Source: Saururus chinensis (lineage: Eukaryota; Streptophyta; Magnoliopsida; Piperales; Saururaceae). Taken from it: 64,000 bases of DNA. Positions 11,720-22,880 of the stretch are shown piece after piece (the stretch's first letter is position 1; the number at the start of each line of letters is the position of its first letter). The stretch spans positions 7,770,685 to 7,834,684 of the forward strand of contig CP141140.1 in NCBI GenBank assembly GCA_035235625.1, read 5' to 3'. The notes under the pieces were generated by a model, which had not been told where the DNA came from, did no database searches, and was given only the letters and a program-made list of their open reading frames with translations. The translations under genes and the position numbers were made by a program.

Positions 11720-13118
11720 TATTACAGTAGTTCTTTATTTGTATTAATGTACTCCCTCTCCAGTAAGTAGTGTTCAGATTAAAAGACCAAATTAATTTAT
11801 TTTTATTTTTTCTAATTCAAGTATTTATAATGAATCCAAGAGAATATATTTTTATACATAAAAGGTACCACTAATAATTTATAAAATCAACTCTTTGCTA
11901 CTAAGTTTGGTGGGTGGTCCCAAACTAGTTCCAAAAAAAAAATTACTTTGCTGACATCAATACTTTCCTTAATCGAGAATCCCTCCCATCTTCGGCCCAG
12001 TTTGGTGGGTAGTATCCTTCAGTATTATGATGTGGACTTTAATATCGACATGGTGGAGTCATGTGGCGCCAAGCTGGTGAAAAAGAAAGCACTTGCTTAA
12101 GTCGATACTCCGTAATCGGAAATCCGTCCCATCTTCATAAGTGGCTCGATTTGGTGGGTAGTGTCCTTTATAATGGGACTTGAATCTGGACATTGCATGG
12201 GTGGAGTCACATGTAGGGCCAAGCTGTTTGAAAAAAAAAACACTTGCTTACATCAATACTTTCCTTAATTGGAAATCCCTCCCATCCACACTTAGCCTCC
12301 ATGTTAATGTCACCAAGCTGGATTAGCCTGGATGCATTGTGGGTTTATCTTTTTTCTCCTCTCTTCCTATCAAGATTGATTGATTGTATCTTTGGCAACA
12401 CCAAGCATGCTGCCTTTTCATGTTTAAAAAAATTTGCTTGCTTACATCAATACTTTCCTTAATTGGAAATCCCTCCCATCTTAGGAAGGCACGCATAGAG
12501 AGAAACACCCATCTCACTTAGCCTCCATGTTAATGTCACCAAGCTGGATTACCCTGGATGCGTTGTAGGTTTATCTTTTTCCTCCTCTCTTCTTATCAAG
12601 ATTGATTGATGGAGTCTTTTTACGTGGCAACACCAAGCATGGCTGCTTTTTCATGTTGAAAAAAACAAACACTTGCTTACATCAATACTTTCCTTAACTG
12701 GAAATCCCTCCCATCTTAGTAAGGCACGCATAGAAAAAAACACCAATCTCACTTAGCCTCCATGTTAATGTCACCAAGCTGGATTACCCCTGGATGCATT
12801 GTAGGATTAACTTTTTTCTCATCTCTTCCTACCAAGATTGATTGATAGTGTCTTTTTACGTGGCAACACCAAACATGGCTGCTTTTTCATGTTGAAAAGC
12901 CAAAACATTAAAGACAACTTGATATTAATATTTGTGGGACATAAAGGCTTCCCTCCTCTTACTTTATATGATGATTGTTATTTGTTTAAGAAGATACATA
13001 GTTGTAATGATAGTTTATCTCTTATTAGGCGCAAATTCACTCCTTTATTTTTTTGTATTTTAAAAAAAAACTATGTACAACGACATGCAATGCATGCATA
13101 TTCCCATTGTACCTAGCA

Positions 13119-13221
13119 CTCCCTCTGTCCCACATAAATAGCTTCTTTAGGTTTTTAAAATAAATTAATTTTAGTTTATATTAAAAAATTAAATAGAGCT
13201 ATTAATATTGGACGGATGGAG
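13119..13221. mobile_element. Stowaway-like MITE, copy 2
   Basis: This is the paralogue of the MITE at 11618-11719, carried by duplication of the surrounding block rather than by a new insertion. Its ends are CTCCCTCTGTCCCACATAA and the inverted CTCCATCCGTCCAATATT. The flanking dinucleotide is CA on both sides instead of TA. Confidence 0.7.
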
Positions 13222-13814
13222 CATTACAATAGTTCTTTATTTGTATTATTATACTCCTTTGTCTAGTAACTAGTGTCTAGACTAACACTACAACAAAAAG
13301 GACTATTAGCGACGTATTTATGCGTCGCTAATAGTCTTGTAAGTGTCGCTAATGACTATTAGCGATGCATAAATAACGTCACTATAAATGTAAAAAAAAG
13401 TGTCGTCACTATTGCCTATTAGTGACGCATAAAAGCAAATGTCGCTAATAGGCACTATTAGCGATATATCTATACGTCGCTAATAATAAATTATTAGCAA
13501 CACTTAACTTTTATGTCGCTAATAATCAATTATTAGCGACGTTATATATACGTCGCTAAAGCAAAAAAAAATTTTAAAAATAAAAAAATATCTTATTAGT
13601 GTCGCATAATTGTATGCGTCACTAATAAGTCTTTTGTTAGCGACGCTTTTCCAGCGTCGCTAAGATGAAAAAATATTTTTTTAAAAATAAAATTAATGTA
13701 TAAGCAACGCTTTTCTAAGCGTCGCTAATAAGAAATAAAAAATTAAAAAGGCTTGTAGCAACACTTTTAAAAGCGTCGCTACAAACCTTAAATTTTTTTT
13801 TAAAAATTGACCCA

Positions 13815-14375
13815 ATGGCGATCTCGGGGAGGGGAGAGGGGCCAGGGGAGGGGAGCGAGGCCACCGGAATCTGGACTCAGAAAGGGCGGGAGTGGGAGAG
13901 AGGAGCCGGGGAGGGAGGGGGAGCCGGGGAGAGAGGGGGGAACGGGAGGGGGGCTGGATTCTCGTTGGGCCGCCGGAATCGACTCGTAAAGGGTGGGAGC
14001 GGGAGAGAGGGGGGATCCGGGGAGAGAGGAGGAGGGGAGCGGGAGGGAGGGGAGCTGGGGAGAAGGGGGAGCCGGGGTGGGAAGGGGGTAGGGGCTAGGG
14101 GGAAACCGGGAGGGGAAACGCGGCGGAGGAGAGCAGGGTGGCCGGGGCTAGAAGCTGGCGGTGCAGGGTAGCTGTGGTGCCTGGGCGGAAGTGGGCGAGA
14201 GAGGTGGCCATCGGACACGCGGCCAGGGAGGCGAGGAGGGGTGGCGCATGATGGGCAGTCAACGGAGGAGGGATGAGAGGACGGGCAGCGCGGTGGTCAA
14301 AATTTGGGCGGTGGGGCGGCAAGGTGCCAGGCGGCGAGGCGGCGGGGGTATATACAGGGGGGGGGGGTAGATATA
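13815..14375. other. G-rich block inside CACTA element 1
   Basis: About 560 bp of strongly G-rich plus strand with many GGGG, GGGAG and GGAG runs. Overlapping open frames exist in several phases because stop codons are rare in such sequence; their translations are Gly/Arg/Glu-rich or Pro/Ser-rich and resemble no protein. I do not call a gene. The spaced G-runs could form G-quadruplexes. Confidence 0.6.
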
Positions 14376-14594
14376 AGGCACAAGCGAAATTTCGCCTACG
14401 CAAGGAAATTTCACCCGTGCGAGCGGAATTTTGCCCGCGGTGAATTTTTTTTAAAAAAAAATTAGAGCGACACACTTTACGAGCGTCACTGTTAGCTTCT
14501 CAGTAGCAACATATATTTATACGTCACAACTTATATGTGTCTTTAGCGACGCTTACTCATAAGCGTCGCTATAAATAAATTTTTTTATATTTTT

Positions 14595-15333
14595 TCTCCT
14601 CTCTCTCTCTCTCTCTCTCCCCTCTCTCTTCTCCCTCCCCTCCTCTCTCTCCCTCTCTCCCCCTCTCTCCCTCTCTCCTCCCTCCCCCACCTCTCTTTTT
14701 CATTTAATTTTTTATTTAAAACATAGGTAGTAGCGTTGCATGCCATATTCGTCACTACTACCAAGGGTAATAGCGACGCATAGAACATGCATCGTTATTA
14801 CCCTTCCTCAGTAGTGACACATATGTCTATGCGTAGCTACTACTTATTTTTTTAATTTTTTTTATATTTTTAAAAATAATTTTTCTCCCTCCCTCCCTCC
14901 CTCTCTCTCCTTCTCTCCCCTCTGTCTCTATCTCTCCCCTCTCACTCTCCTCCCTCTCCCCTCTCTCTACCTTCTCTCTCTCTCTCCCCCTCTCTTCTCC
15001 CTCCCCTCCTCTCCCTCCCTCCCTCCCTCTTTCCTCCCTCCCCCTCTCTTTTCATTTAAATTTTTATTTAAAATATAGGTAGTAGAGACACATGCAATAT
15101 GCGTTGCTACTACTTATTTTTTAAAATTTTTGAAATTTTTTAAATATTTTTTCTCCCTCCCCTCCCTCTCTCTCGCTCCTCCCTCTCTCTCTCTCTAACC
15201 CTCCTCTCTCTCTCCTCCTCTCTCTCTCTCTCTCCCCTCCTCTCTCTCTCCTCCCTCTCTCTCTCTCTCCCTACACTCCCCTCTCCTTCTCTCCCCTCTG
15301 TCTCTGTCTCTGTCTCTGTCTCTCTCTCTCCCT

Positions 15334-15376
<43 letters not shown>

Positions 15377-15617
15377 CCTCCCTCTCCCTCTCCCCTCTCT
15401 TCTCCCTCCTCCTCTCTCCTCCCTCTCCCCCTCTCTTTTTCATTTAATTTTTTATTTAAAACATAGGTAGTAGCGACACATGCAATATGCGTCGCTACTA
15501 CCAAGGGTAATAGCGATGCATACCTTCCTCAGTAGCAACGCATATGTCTATGCGTCGCTACTACTTATTTTTTTTTAAATTTTTATATTTGTTAAAATAT
15601 TTTTTTTTTCTTCCCTC

Positions 15618-15675
<58 letters not shown>

Positions 15676-15825
15676 CTCCCTCTCTCCCCTCTCTCTACCT
15701 TCTCCCTCTCCTCTCTCCCTCTTTCCTCTCCTCCCTCTCTCCCTTCTCTCTCTCCCTTCTATCTCTATCTCTCCCCTCTCTCTCTCTCCTCCCTCTCCCC
15801 TCTCTCACTCTCATTAAATTTTTTA
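14595..15825. repeat. Four long (CT)n polypyrimidine tracts in CACTA element 1
   Basis: Tracts of C/T only, or nearly so, lie at about 14595-14700, 14884-15051, 15153-15441 and 15610-15812, built of CTCTCT, CCCT and TCCC runs. They alternate with short spacers carrying 'agtagcgacgca' type hairpins. Frames read from them give Ser/Leu/Pro or Arg/Glu/Gly strings and are not genes. Confidence 0.9.
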
Positions 15826-16366
15826 TTTAAAAAATAGGTAGTAGCGACGCATGTAATTATGTGTCGCTACTACCAAGGGTAATAGCGACGTATAATACAA
15901 TGCATCGCTACTACAATCAAGTAGTAGCGACACATAGCATATGCAACGCTATTAGTTCTTAATTTTCAAATTTTTTATTTAAAATTGAGAATTATTAGCG
16001 ACGCTTGTTTATAAACGTCGCTATTGTTGAAACAATTAGCAACATTTGTAAAAATGCGTCGTTAATAGTTTTGAATTTTTTTAAAAAAATTAATATATAT
16101 ATCTTTTAGTGACGCTTATGAAAGTGTCGCTAATAACTTTAGGATTAGTGACGCATAAACAAAAGTGTCGCTAAAAGTTTAAGTAGTAGTGACGCTTGGA
16201 CTTATGCATCGCCAATATACTACCATTAGCGACGTTTAATATTATGTGTCGCTAATATTGGTTTTTTTTGCGATATTTTTTGATATGTCGTTATTATCAC
16301 TTTTTAGCAACGCATATTATTGCGACACTTATATAAGCGTCACTAATACCTAATTTTGTTGTAGTG

Positions 16367-16481
16367 ATATAAAAGCCCAAATTAATTAATTTTTTATTTT
16401 CTAATTTAAGTATTTATAATGAGACAAAGAGAATATATTTTTATACATAAAATATACCACTAATAATTGCTAAAAACAACT
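16367..16481 (+). repeat. Segment between the two CACTA elements, paralogous to about 11785-11900
   Basis: This 115-bp piece continues the duplicated block interrupted by element 1: 'aaaagcccaaattaatt', 'agtatttataatgag' and 'taccactaataatt' match the copy at 11785-11885. Confidence 0.75.
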
Positions 16482-18735
16482 CACTACAACAAATGTACTA
16501 TTAGCATGCAAACACAAGCATCGCTAAAAACCACTACTTATGACGCATACAAAATCGTCGTAAAAAAATGAACTATTAGCGATGCAAAATAATAAACGTT
16601 GCTAATAGTCATGTATTAGCGACACTAATTTTAAAGTGTCGCTAATACAAACCATATTAGCGACGCTTTCCAATAAATGTTGCTAATCGTTACGCTAATA
16701 GCGACGCTTTAAATAAGCGTCGCTAAAAGATATATCTTTTTAAAAGAAATCATAACTATTAGTGATGCTTATTCTTAAGCGTCGCTAATTGTTTTAACAA
16801 TAGCGACACTTTCTACAAGCGTCGCTAATACTTATATTATTAGCGGTGCTTAATAAACACATCACTAATAATAATAAATTTTAAAAATAAAAATTTATAA
16901 CTATTAGCGACACTTGTAAACAAGCATCGCAAATAGCATTGATAATAGCGACGCTTGTCTACAAACGTCGCTATTAGTTTTATTAATAAATTTTATTTAA
17001 TAAATAATTATATAATAAATAAATATTAAACAAAAGTAAAAATAAACTTCTTAAATATAATATATTTTATTAAATATTTATTATTTATATATATAACAAA
17101 TAAATATTAAATTTTCAATAAAAGGTAATTTCAAAAATAGATTAAACTTTCACTATTTATATATAATATATTTATTTCTTAAATTTTCTGAAAAAGAGAG
17201 AGAGAAGAGAGAAGAGAGAGAGAGGAGAGAGGGGAGGAGGAGAGAGAGGGGAGGGGAGAGAGGGGAGGGAAAGAGAAGGAGAGAGATAGAGAGGAGGATA
17301 GAGAGGCTGAGAGGGTGAGGGAGAGAGAGAAGATAGGGAGAGAAAGTGGAGAGAGAGAGTGAGGGGAGAGAGAAGAGAGAGAGAGGGTGAGGGGAGAGAG
17401 AAGAGAGAGAGTGAGGGGAGAGAGAAGAGAGAGGGTGAGGGGAGAGAGAAGAGAGAGGGTGAGGGGAGATAGAAGAGAGAGAGGGTGAGGGGATAGAGAG
17501 AAGAGAGAGAGGAGAGAGAGAAGGGAGAGAGAGGAAGAAAGAGTGTGTAGAGAGAGAGAGAGAGGAAGAGGGGAGAGAGAAGAGAGAGAGGGGAGATGAG
17601 AGGGAGTGAGAAGAGAGAAGAATTTTTTTAATTATAAATTATTTTTTAAAAATTTAAAATAATAAAAAAAGTTATATTAGCGACGCATAGCTGTATGCGT
17701 CGATAATAGTGTTTTTTATTTTTAAAAAATAATAGAAAAAAGATAGTGGGGAGAGAGAAGGGAGAGGAGAGAAAGAGAGAGATGGTGAGAGAGAAGGTGG
17801 AGAAAGAGATAGAGAGAGGAGGAGATCAAGAGAGGAAGAGAGAGAGGGGAGAGGGGAGAGGGGAGAGGGGAGAGGGGAGAGGGGAGAAGGGAGAGGGGAG
17901 GGAGAGAAGAGAGAGAGGGGAGAGAGAGTGAGGGAGAGAGAAAGGGGAGAGAGAGAGGAAGATAGAAAGGGGAGAGAGAGAGAGAGAGGAAGAGAGAGTG
18001 AGGGAGAGAGGAAGAGAGAGTGAGGGAGAGAGAGAGGAAGATAGAAAGGGGAGAGAGAGAGGAAGAGAGAAAGTGGAGAGAGAGAGGAAGAGAGAGAGAG
18101 AGGTGAGACAGAGAGGAAGAGAGAGGGAGGGAGAGAGAGAAAGAGAGAGGGGAGAGAGAGAGAGGAAAGGAGAGAGAGAGAGGGAGGTGAGAGAGAAGGA
18201 GGAGAGAGGGCGAGGGAGAGAGAGAGAGTGTGAGGAGAGAATAGAAATTTTTTTAATTATAAATTATTTTAGCAACGCATAGGTTCGTTACTACCTGAGA
18301 GTAGTAGCGTCGTATAGCTCTATGCGTCGCTACTACGCTAAGGTATTAACTACGCATACAACTATGCGTCGCTAATACATAGTTTAGTAGCGACGCATAG
18401 GTTTATGCGTCGTTAAGAATTTTTTTTATTTTAAAAAAATTAATAGAAAAAGATAGTAGGAGAGAGAGAATGGAGAAGAGAGAGACAGAGGAGATAGAAA
18501 AGAGAGAGAGAAGAGAGAGGAGAGGGGTAGAGGAGAGAGAGGGACGCTCCTCTCTCTCTCTCTCTCTCTCTCTTCTTTTCTCTCTTTTCTCTATTCCCCT
18601 CTCTCTTCCCGTCTCTCTCTCCACCTCTCTCTTCTCTCTCTCCTCTCCTCACTCTCTCTCTCTCCTCACTCTCTCTTCCTCTCTCTCTCTTCTAATTTAA
18701 AATATTTTAAAATAAAAAGACTATTAGCGACGCAT
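16482..18735. mobile_element. CACTA element 2, right end missing
   Basis: The left end is CACTACAACAAATG, followed by arrays of short hairpins such as TTAGCGACGCTT ... AAGCGTCGCTAA. The middle is made of long polypurine tracts. The last hairpin half is at about 18721-18732 ('attagcgacgcataat'), after which the sequence changes and no TTGTTGTAGTG terminus is found. It therefore looks truncated on the right. There is no transposase frame. The plus strand is GA-rich where element 1 is CT-rich, suggesting opposite orientation. Confidence 0.75.
17190..18690. repeat. Long (GA)n polypurine tracts in CACTA element 2
   Basis: Nearly pure purine tracts lie at about 17190-17620 and 17742-18245, broken by a short spacer with one 'agcgacgcat' hairpin. 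A third part, about 18457-18540, is GA-rich and is followed directly by CT-rich sequence to 18690, making a purine-to-pyrimidine switch that could fold as a hairpin. Sub-repeats such as 'ggtgaggggagagagaag' recur at 17380-17470 with a period of about 30 bp. No coding sequence. Confidence 0.9.
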
Positions 18736-19249
18736 AATGTATCCATTGTATTAAAAAAAATCATATCTTATAATATAAGCTACTTATGTTACTGATCCAT
18801 ACTATATCTAGTTTGAGTCATCTAATTTTTTTTACATGTCATCTAGACAATAAAAATTTCACACAATATTTATTGAATTAAAACATGAATGTGGCTATTT
18901 GCACCTCAGTAAATTTCATTGCCCCCGATTTCTTAATTACCCCAACCCATCTACTAAAATATCTCACTTATCCTTCACGTCTAAAAAAATATTTATTTAC
19001 CTCGTCTTCCTTTCTCTTTCTTCTCTGGTGTCAATAATCGATGATGCTGCTGATAATGACACATACTCCAACCCCACCTTACAATACAGCCAATTCGGTC
19101 CAAATTCAACCCCCCTCTTCGTCCTCCTTTTCCTTCTTCTTCTTTCTCTCCTTCATTTTCAGCCTTAACTTCAGCGGCTGCGGCTAAAGTTATGGACTTG
19201 TTGGAAGTACTAGCCACGACCGAGGCAACCATGGTGATTTGTATAACCA
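18736..19249. other. Intergenic DNA between CACTA element 2 and the tandem array
   Basis: No gene is supported. The stretch near 18890-19010, read on the minus strand, loosely resembles 34540-34690 (agaaagagaa, then gggtaa, then a g-rich run), suggesting a shared decayed repeat. The frames at 18899-19334 on both strands have no recognisable domain. Confidence 0.35.
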
Positions 19250-19841
19250 TGATTAACCCACTTTCCCTAAAGTGCATCTCCATATGTGGAAAACCTCTGA
19301 AATACTTTACTTTGAAATTTATAATACAAAACAATTGGTAATAAGATTGTTAATTCTTTTTAAATTATTTAACAAAATATCATTTGCTATTTACCTCCAT
19401 TCAGCGACAAGAGTAAAGGTTTAGATTTATGTTTTTACCTGCCACCACTGCCAGATAATAAAATAACGCCCACCCAGCCATCACGTAGACGTAATATTAA
19501 TTAAAATAACAAATTCCGTCCACCCAAGCAATTTAACGATCTTGATTTCTTCCGTATAGCCAATGTTAGGGAGAACTTGGTGATGGTCATAGCTGACAAA
19601 CGATACTTCATTATTATTTTCAGGGTTGCCACTTAACTTTCTTTTAAAAAGCTTCTACAAAGCTTTGGCTTCATTTATATGAATTTTGGTTGCAAGAGCG
19701 TCCAAATAAATTATAAATAAAAGTAAACAAGCACGAGTGTGGAAGCCATTCACCTTCTGCAAGTTCAGAAGTGCATACATATATAAAAAATCAGAATAAG
19801 AGTAGCTAATTTTTTAGCTTACCACTCATAGAGAAAGTCAT

Positions 19842-19898
19842 GGCCATGAGGTGCCACTCTAAAAACCCTCCAGAGCATTAGCAATTGTCAAGTCGTTA
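19842..19898 (+). pseudogene. SCPL last-exon fragment, array unit 1
   Basis: The sequence from 'ggccatgaggtgcca' to 'attgtcaagtc' matches codons about 459-477 of the SCPL gene at 51907-56798, including the catalytic-histidine motif GHEVP. A stop codon (taa) replaces the tyrosine codon after GHEVPL. Nothing upstream encodes the rest of the exon. Confidence 0.75.
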
Positions 19899-20539
19899 CT
19901 TATATAAACAACCCTACATTCTTCACAAAAGCACCTCAACCATAATAGGATCAAAATAAAAAGACAAAAGCATGTGATTACCCCCCAAATAATATTAAAT
20001 GAGAAGTGAGTAATGAGGTGTACTAAAATATACTCTAACTCTTTGCACTGTTGCTTCCTCTATTAATGGTATGGTACTCTATGCGTTGTCATGCCATCCT
20101 TCAATGCAATTACTAAGAAATTTATATTGTTTATGTTCTATTAGAATGATTGAAAATACATAAGAACATATAAACAACAATTTTTTACTTAACTCCAATT
20201 TAAGTAACTTAAATCACATATTTTCTTAAAGGGCCTAAAATATTTACAATAAGATTAAACTACCTCATCTATTTATTATAACGAATATTTTCAACTTATG
20301 ACAAGATGACTCAATTCCCAACATTTAGAATGGTGTTCAAATTTTCTTTTCAATGGCATATTTATATACCCAGATAGTTGGTTAAATTTGACTAAATTTG
20401 GAAGCTTGACCTTATAAGTAACAAGAGACTCTTAGTTAAGAGTATTACGTGTAGAGATAACATAAATAGTTAAGCTTTGTGAAATTTACATAAAGAGCGT
20501 CTTCAACTTCTGGAAGATTAGATAATCGACAACATACAC

Positions 20540-20755
20540 ATTAAAAGAATGATCCAAATCATTAACCTACATCACAAATCATTAATGCAAAGATCAAAAT
20601 CATTGACCTACATCACACAACATTCTTACAAAGATTAAAATCATTAACCTACATCACACAACTTTCTTACAAAGATTAAAATCATTAACCTACATCACAC
20701 AACATTTATGTAAAGATTAGAATCATTAACCTACATCACACAATGAGTGTAAAAC
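20540..20755 (+). repeat. Minisatellite of array unit 1
   Basis: A unit of about 48-50 bp with the core 'aatcattaacctacatcacac' followed by 'aacattcttacaaagatt' is repeated four to five times. It occupies the same place in each unit of the larger array. Confidence 0.85.
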
Positions 20756-21862
20756 ATAAACCTTATTGTCATAATAATATAAAATTAATGGACATATATT
20801 ATGTATAATGGTCTTGTCATACTAAAGCATTATTTGGTACCTCTATTAAGTTTGGTGATACACACAAAGAATAATTAATGCTAAAAGAATTAATATAAAA
20901 CAAGCAGTCATGACCTTCTTCGACATCCTATGCCTACTTAGAGTATGTTGTCATGGGCATAGTTCCGTCTCTATCCATCTTGAATTTTGACATAAAATAA
21001 AAGTTGTACTAAACTTTAGCCTTCATTTAGCCTCACCTATATGGACAACTACCAGCCGCATCTATAAGCATTGTTACTCACATATGCACGCTTAACTGCC
21101 TATGTGTACATGTACGACATTGTTACATAAACCTTATACAAAATTTTGGTCGTACCTAGCTCACCACTAGGTCTTACTAGAGAGAATGATCCACCCTTTC
21201 CTATCTAATAAATGAGATTTCTTCTACTTTTTAAACATGATTAACCCACTTTACCTAAAATTCTTCTCCATATTCTGAATTCCTTTTGAAGACTCCTATA
21301 CCTTTTAAAATACTTTACTTTGAAATTTAAAATAAAAAACAATTGGTGATAAGATTGTTAATTATTTTTAAATTATCTAACAAAATATCTTTTGCAATTT
21401 ACCTCCATTCAGCCACACAAGTAAAGGTTTAGATTTATGTTTTTTCCCTACAACTAAAGCTAGATAATAAAATAATGTCCGCCCACCTATAGAATCCACA
21501 GTCACGTTGCTACTATATTAATTAAACTAACGGATTCCGGCTAGCCAAGCAATTTAACAATCTTAACTTATGCCTTGGAGCCAATGTGGAGGGAAACTCG
21601 GTGTTGGTCATTGTTGATAAACGGTACTTCATAATTATTTTAAAGGTCTCAACTTAACTTTATTTTAAAAAGTTTTTACAAAGTTTTGGCTTCATTACAT
21701 TAATTGAGAAATCAAGAGTGTCTAAATAAACTATGAAAAAAAGTAAAAAAGCACGAGTGCGAAAGTAATTCTCCTCATGCTAGTTTAGAAGTGCATACAT
21801 ATATGAGAAATAAAAAAAAAGAGTAGCTTTTTTTTTAACTTTTAACTTATAGAGAAAGTAAT

Positions 21863-21925
21863 GGCCATGAGGTTCCGGTCTACAAACCCTCTAAAACATT
21901 AGCAATTGTCAAGTATTTCCTTATA
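21863..21925 (+). pseudogene. SCPL last-exon fragment, array unit 2
   Basis: This is the best kept of the four copies. It reads GHEVPVYKPSKTLAIVKYFL in one frame with no stop until just after the fragment, compared with GHEVPIYKPSKALAIAKSFI in the intact SCPL gene. Sequence on either side is non-coding and shared with the other array units. Confidence 0.85.
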
Positions 21926-22554
21926 TGAACAACTATACCTTCTTCACAAAAGCACCTCAACCATTATTATATCAAAATAAAAAGACAAAAGTATGTGACT
22001 ACCCCCAAATGATGGTAAATAGGAAATGAGTAATAAGGTGTATTAAAATATATTTTAACTCTTTACGCTATGACTTCCTCTATTATTAGGAAGGCTCTAT
22101 GTGTTGTCATGACATCTATAAATTTAATTACTAAGAAATTTATATTGTTTATGTTCTATTAGAATAAATAAAAATAAATAAAAACACATAAACATCAATT
22201 TTTTACTTAATAAGTAACATATTTTATTAAATGGCTAAAAATATTTTAAATATGATTAAACTACCTCATCTATTTATTATAAGGAATAAAGTTTATTTTC
22301 AACTGATGAAAAGAGGACTCAATTCCCAACATTTAGAATGGTGTTAATTTTTCTTTTTAGTGGCATAAAAATATATGCAAAGCTAGTTAGTTAAATCCAA
22401 CAAAATTTAGTAGCTTCACCTTGTAAGTAACAAGAGACTCTTAGTTAAGAGCATTACATGTACAGAGAATATAAATAGTTAAGTTTCGTGACATTTACAT
22501 AAAGAACCTCTAAAGCTTTTAGAATATTTAGATAATAAGTAATATACACATAAA

Positions 22555-22880
22555 TAAAAAAGATTAAAATCATTAACCTACATCACAAAACATATATTAA
22601 AAAATTAAAATTATTTACTTACATCACAAAGTATATATTAAAAAATTAAAATTATTTACCTACATCACAAAACATATATTAAAAGATCAAAATCATTGAC
22701 CTACATCACAAAACATATATTAAAAGATCAAAATCATTGACCTACATCATAAAACATATATTAAAAGATCAAAATCATTAACCTACATCACAAAATATAT
22801 ATTAAAAGATCAAAATCATTGACCTACATCACAAAACATATATTAAAAAATCAAAATCATTAACCTACATCACATAATGA
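22555..22880 (+). repeat. Minisatellite of array unit 2
   Basis: About seven copies of a 48-bp unit, 'aaaagatcaaaatcatt' then 'acctacatcacaaaacatat'. Copies are more alike than those in the other units, indicating more recent expansion here. Confidence 0.88.

Larger units (their letters stand above)
10880..13285 (+). repeat. Complex tandem repeat region with nested duplications
   Basis: The landmark 'aatccctcccatctt' or a close variant recurs at about 10889, 11042, 11191, 11979, 12120, 12275, 12468 and 12703. The landmark 'cctccatgttaatgtcacc' recurs at about 11250, 12297, 12521 and 12760. A larger block starting with 'aaacattaaagacaacttgat' (about 11397-11900) is repeated at about 12902-13285 and continues at 16367-16481 beyond a CACTA insertion. 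Small open frames here are copies of one another and have no recognisable product. Confidence 0.8.
13286..16366. mobile_element. Non-autonomous CACTA element 1
   Basis: The element begins CACTACAACAAAAA and ends with the inverted form TTTTGTTGTAGTG, the diagnostic terminus of CACTA (En/Spm) transposons; length is 3081 bp. Just inside both ends are many subterminal short hairpins of the form TTAGCGACGC ... GCGTCGCTAAT, separated by 15-30 bases, which are typical transposase-binding repeats. The middle holds a G-rich block and four long polypyrimidine tracts. No transposase frame is present, so movement would depend on an enzyme made elsewhere. The flanking triplets are taa (left) and ata (right), so a 3-bp target duplication is not clean. 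The paralogous block near 11757-11805 lacks the element and serves as an empty site. Confidence 0.88.

Noticed and set aside
13807-14475. Several 60-126 codon frames on both strands
   Set aside because: They overlap in all phases within a G-rich block where stop codons are rare; the translations are compositional strings with no domain.
14585-18700. Arg/Glu- or Ser/Leu-rich frames in the GA/CT tracts
   Set aside because: They are direct translations of dinucleotide-like repeats and have no other support.
13286-18735. CRISPR-like array of regularly spaced short palindromes
   Set aside because: The repeats are variable hairpins inside elements with CACTA termini in a plant genome; they are subterminal transposon repeats, not a CRISPR array.
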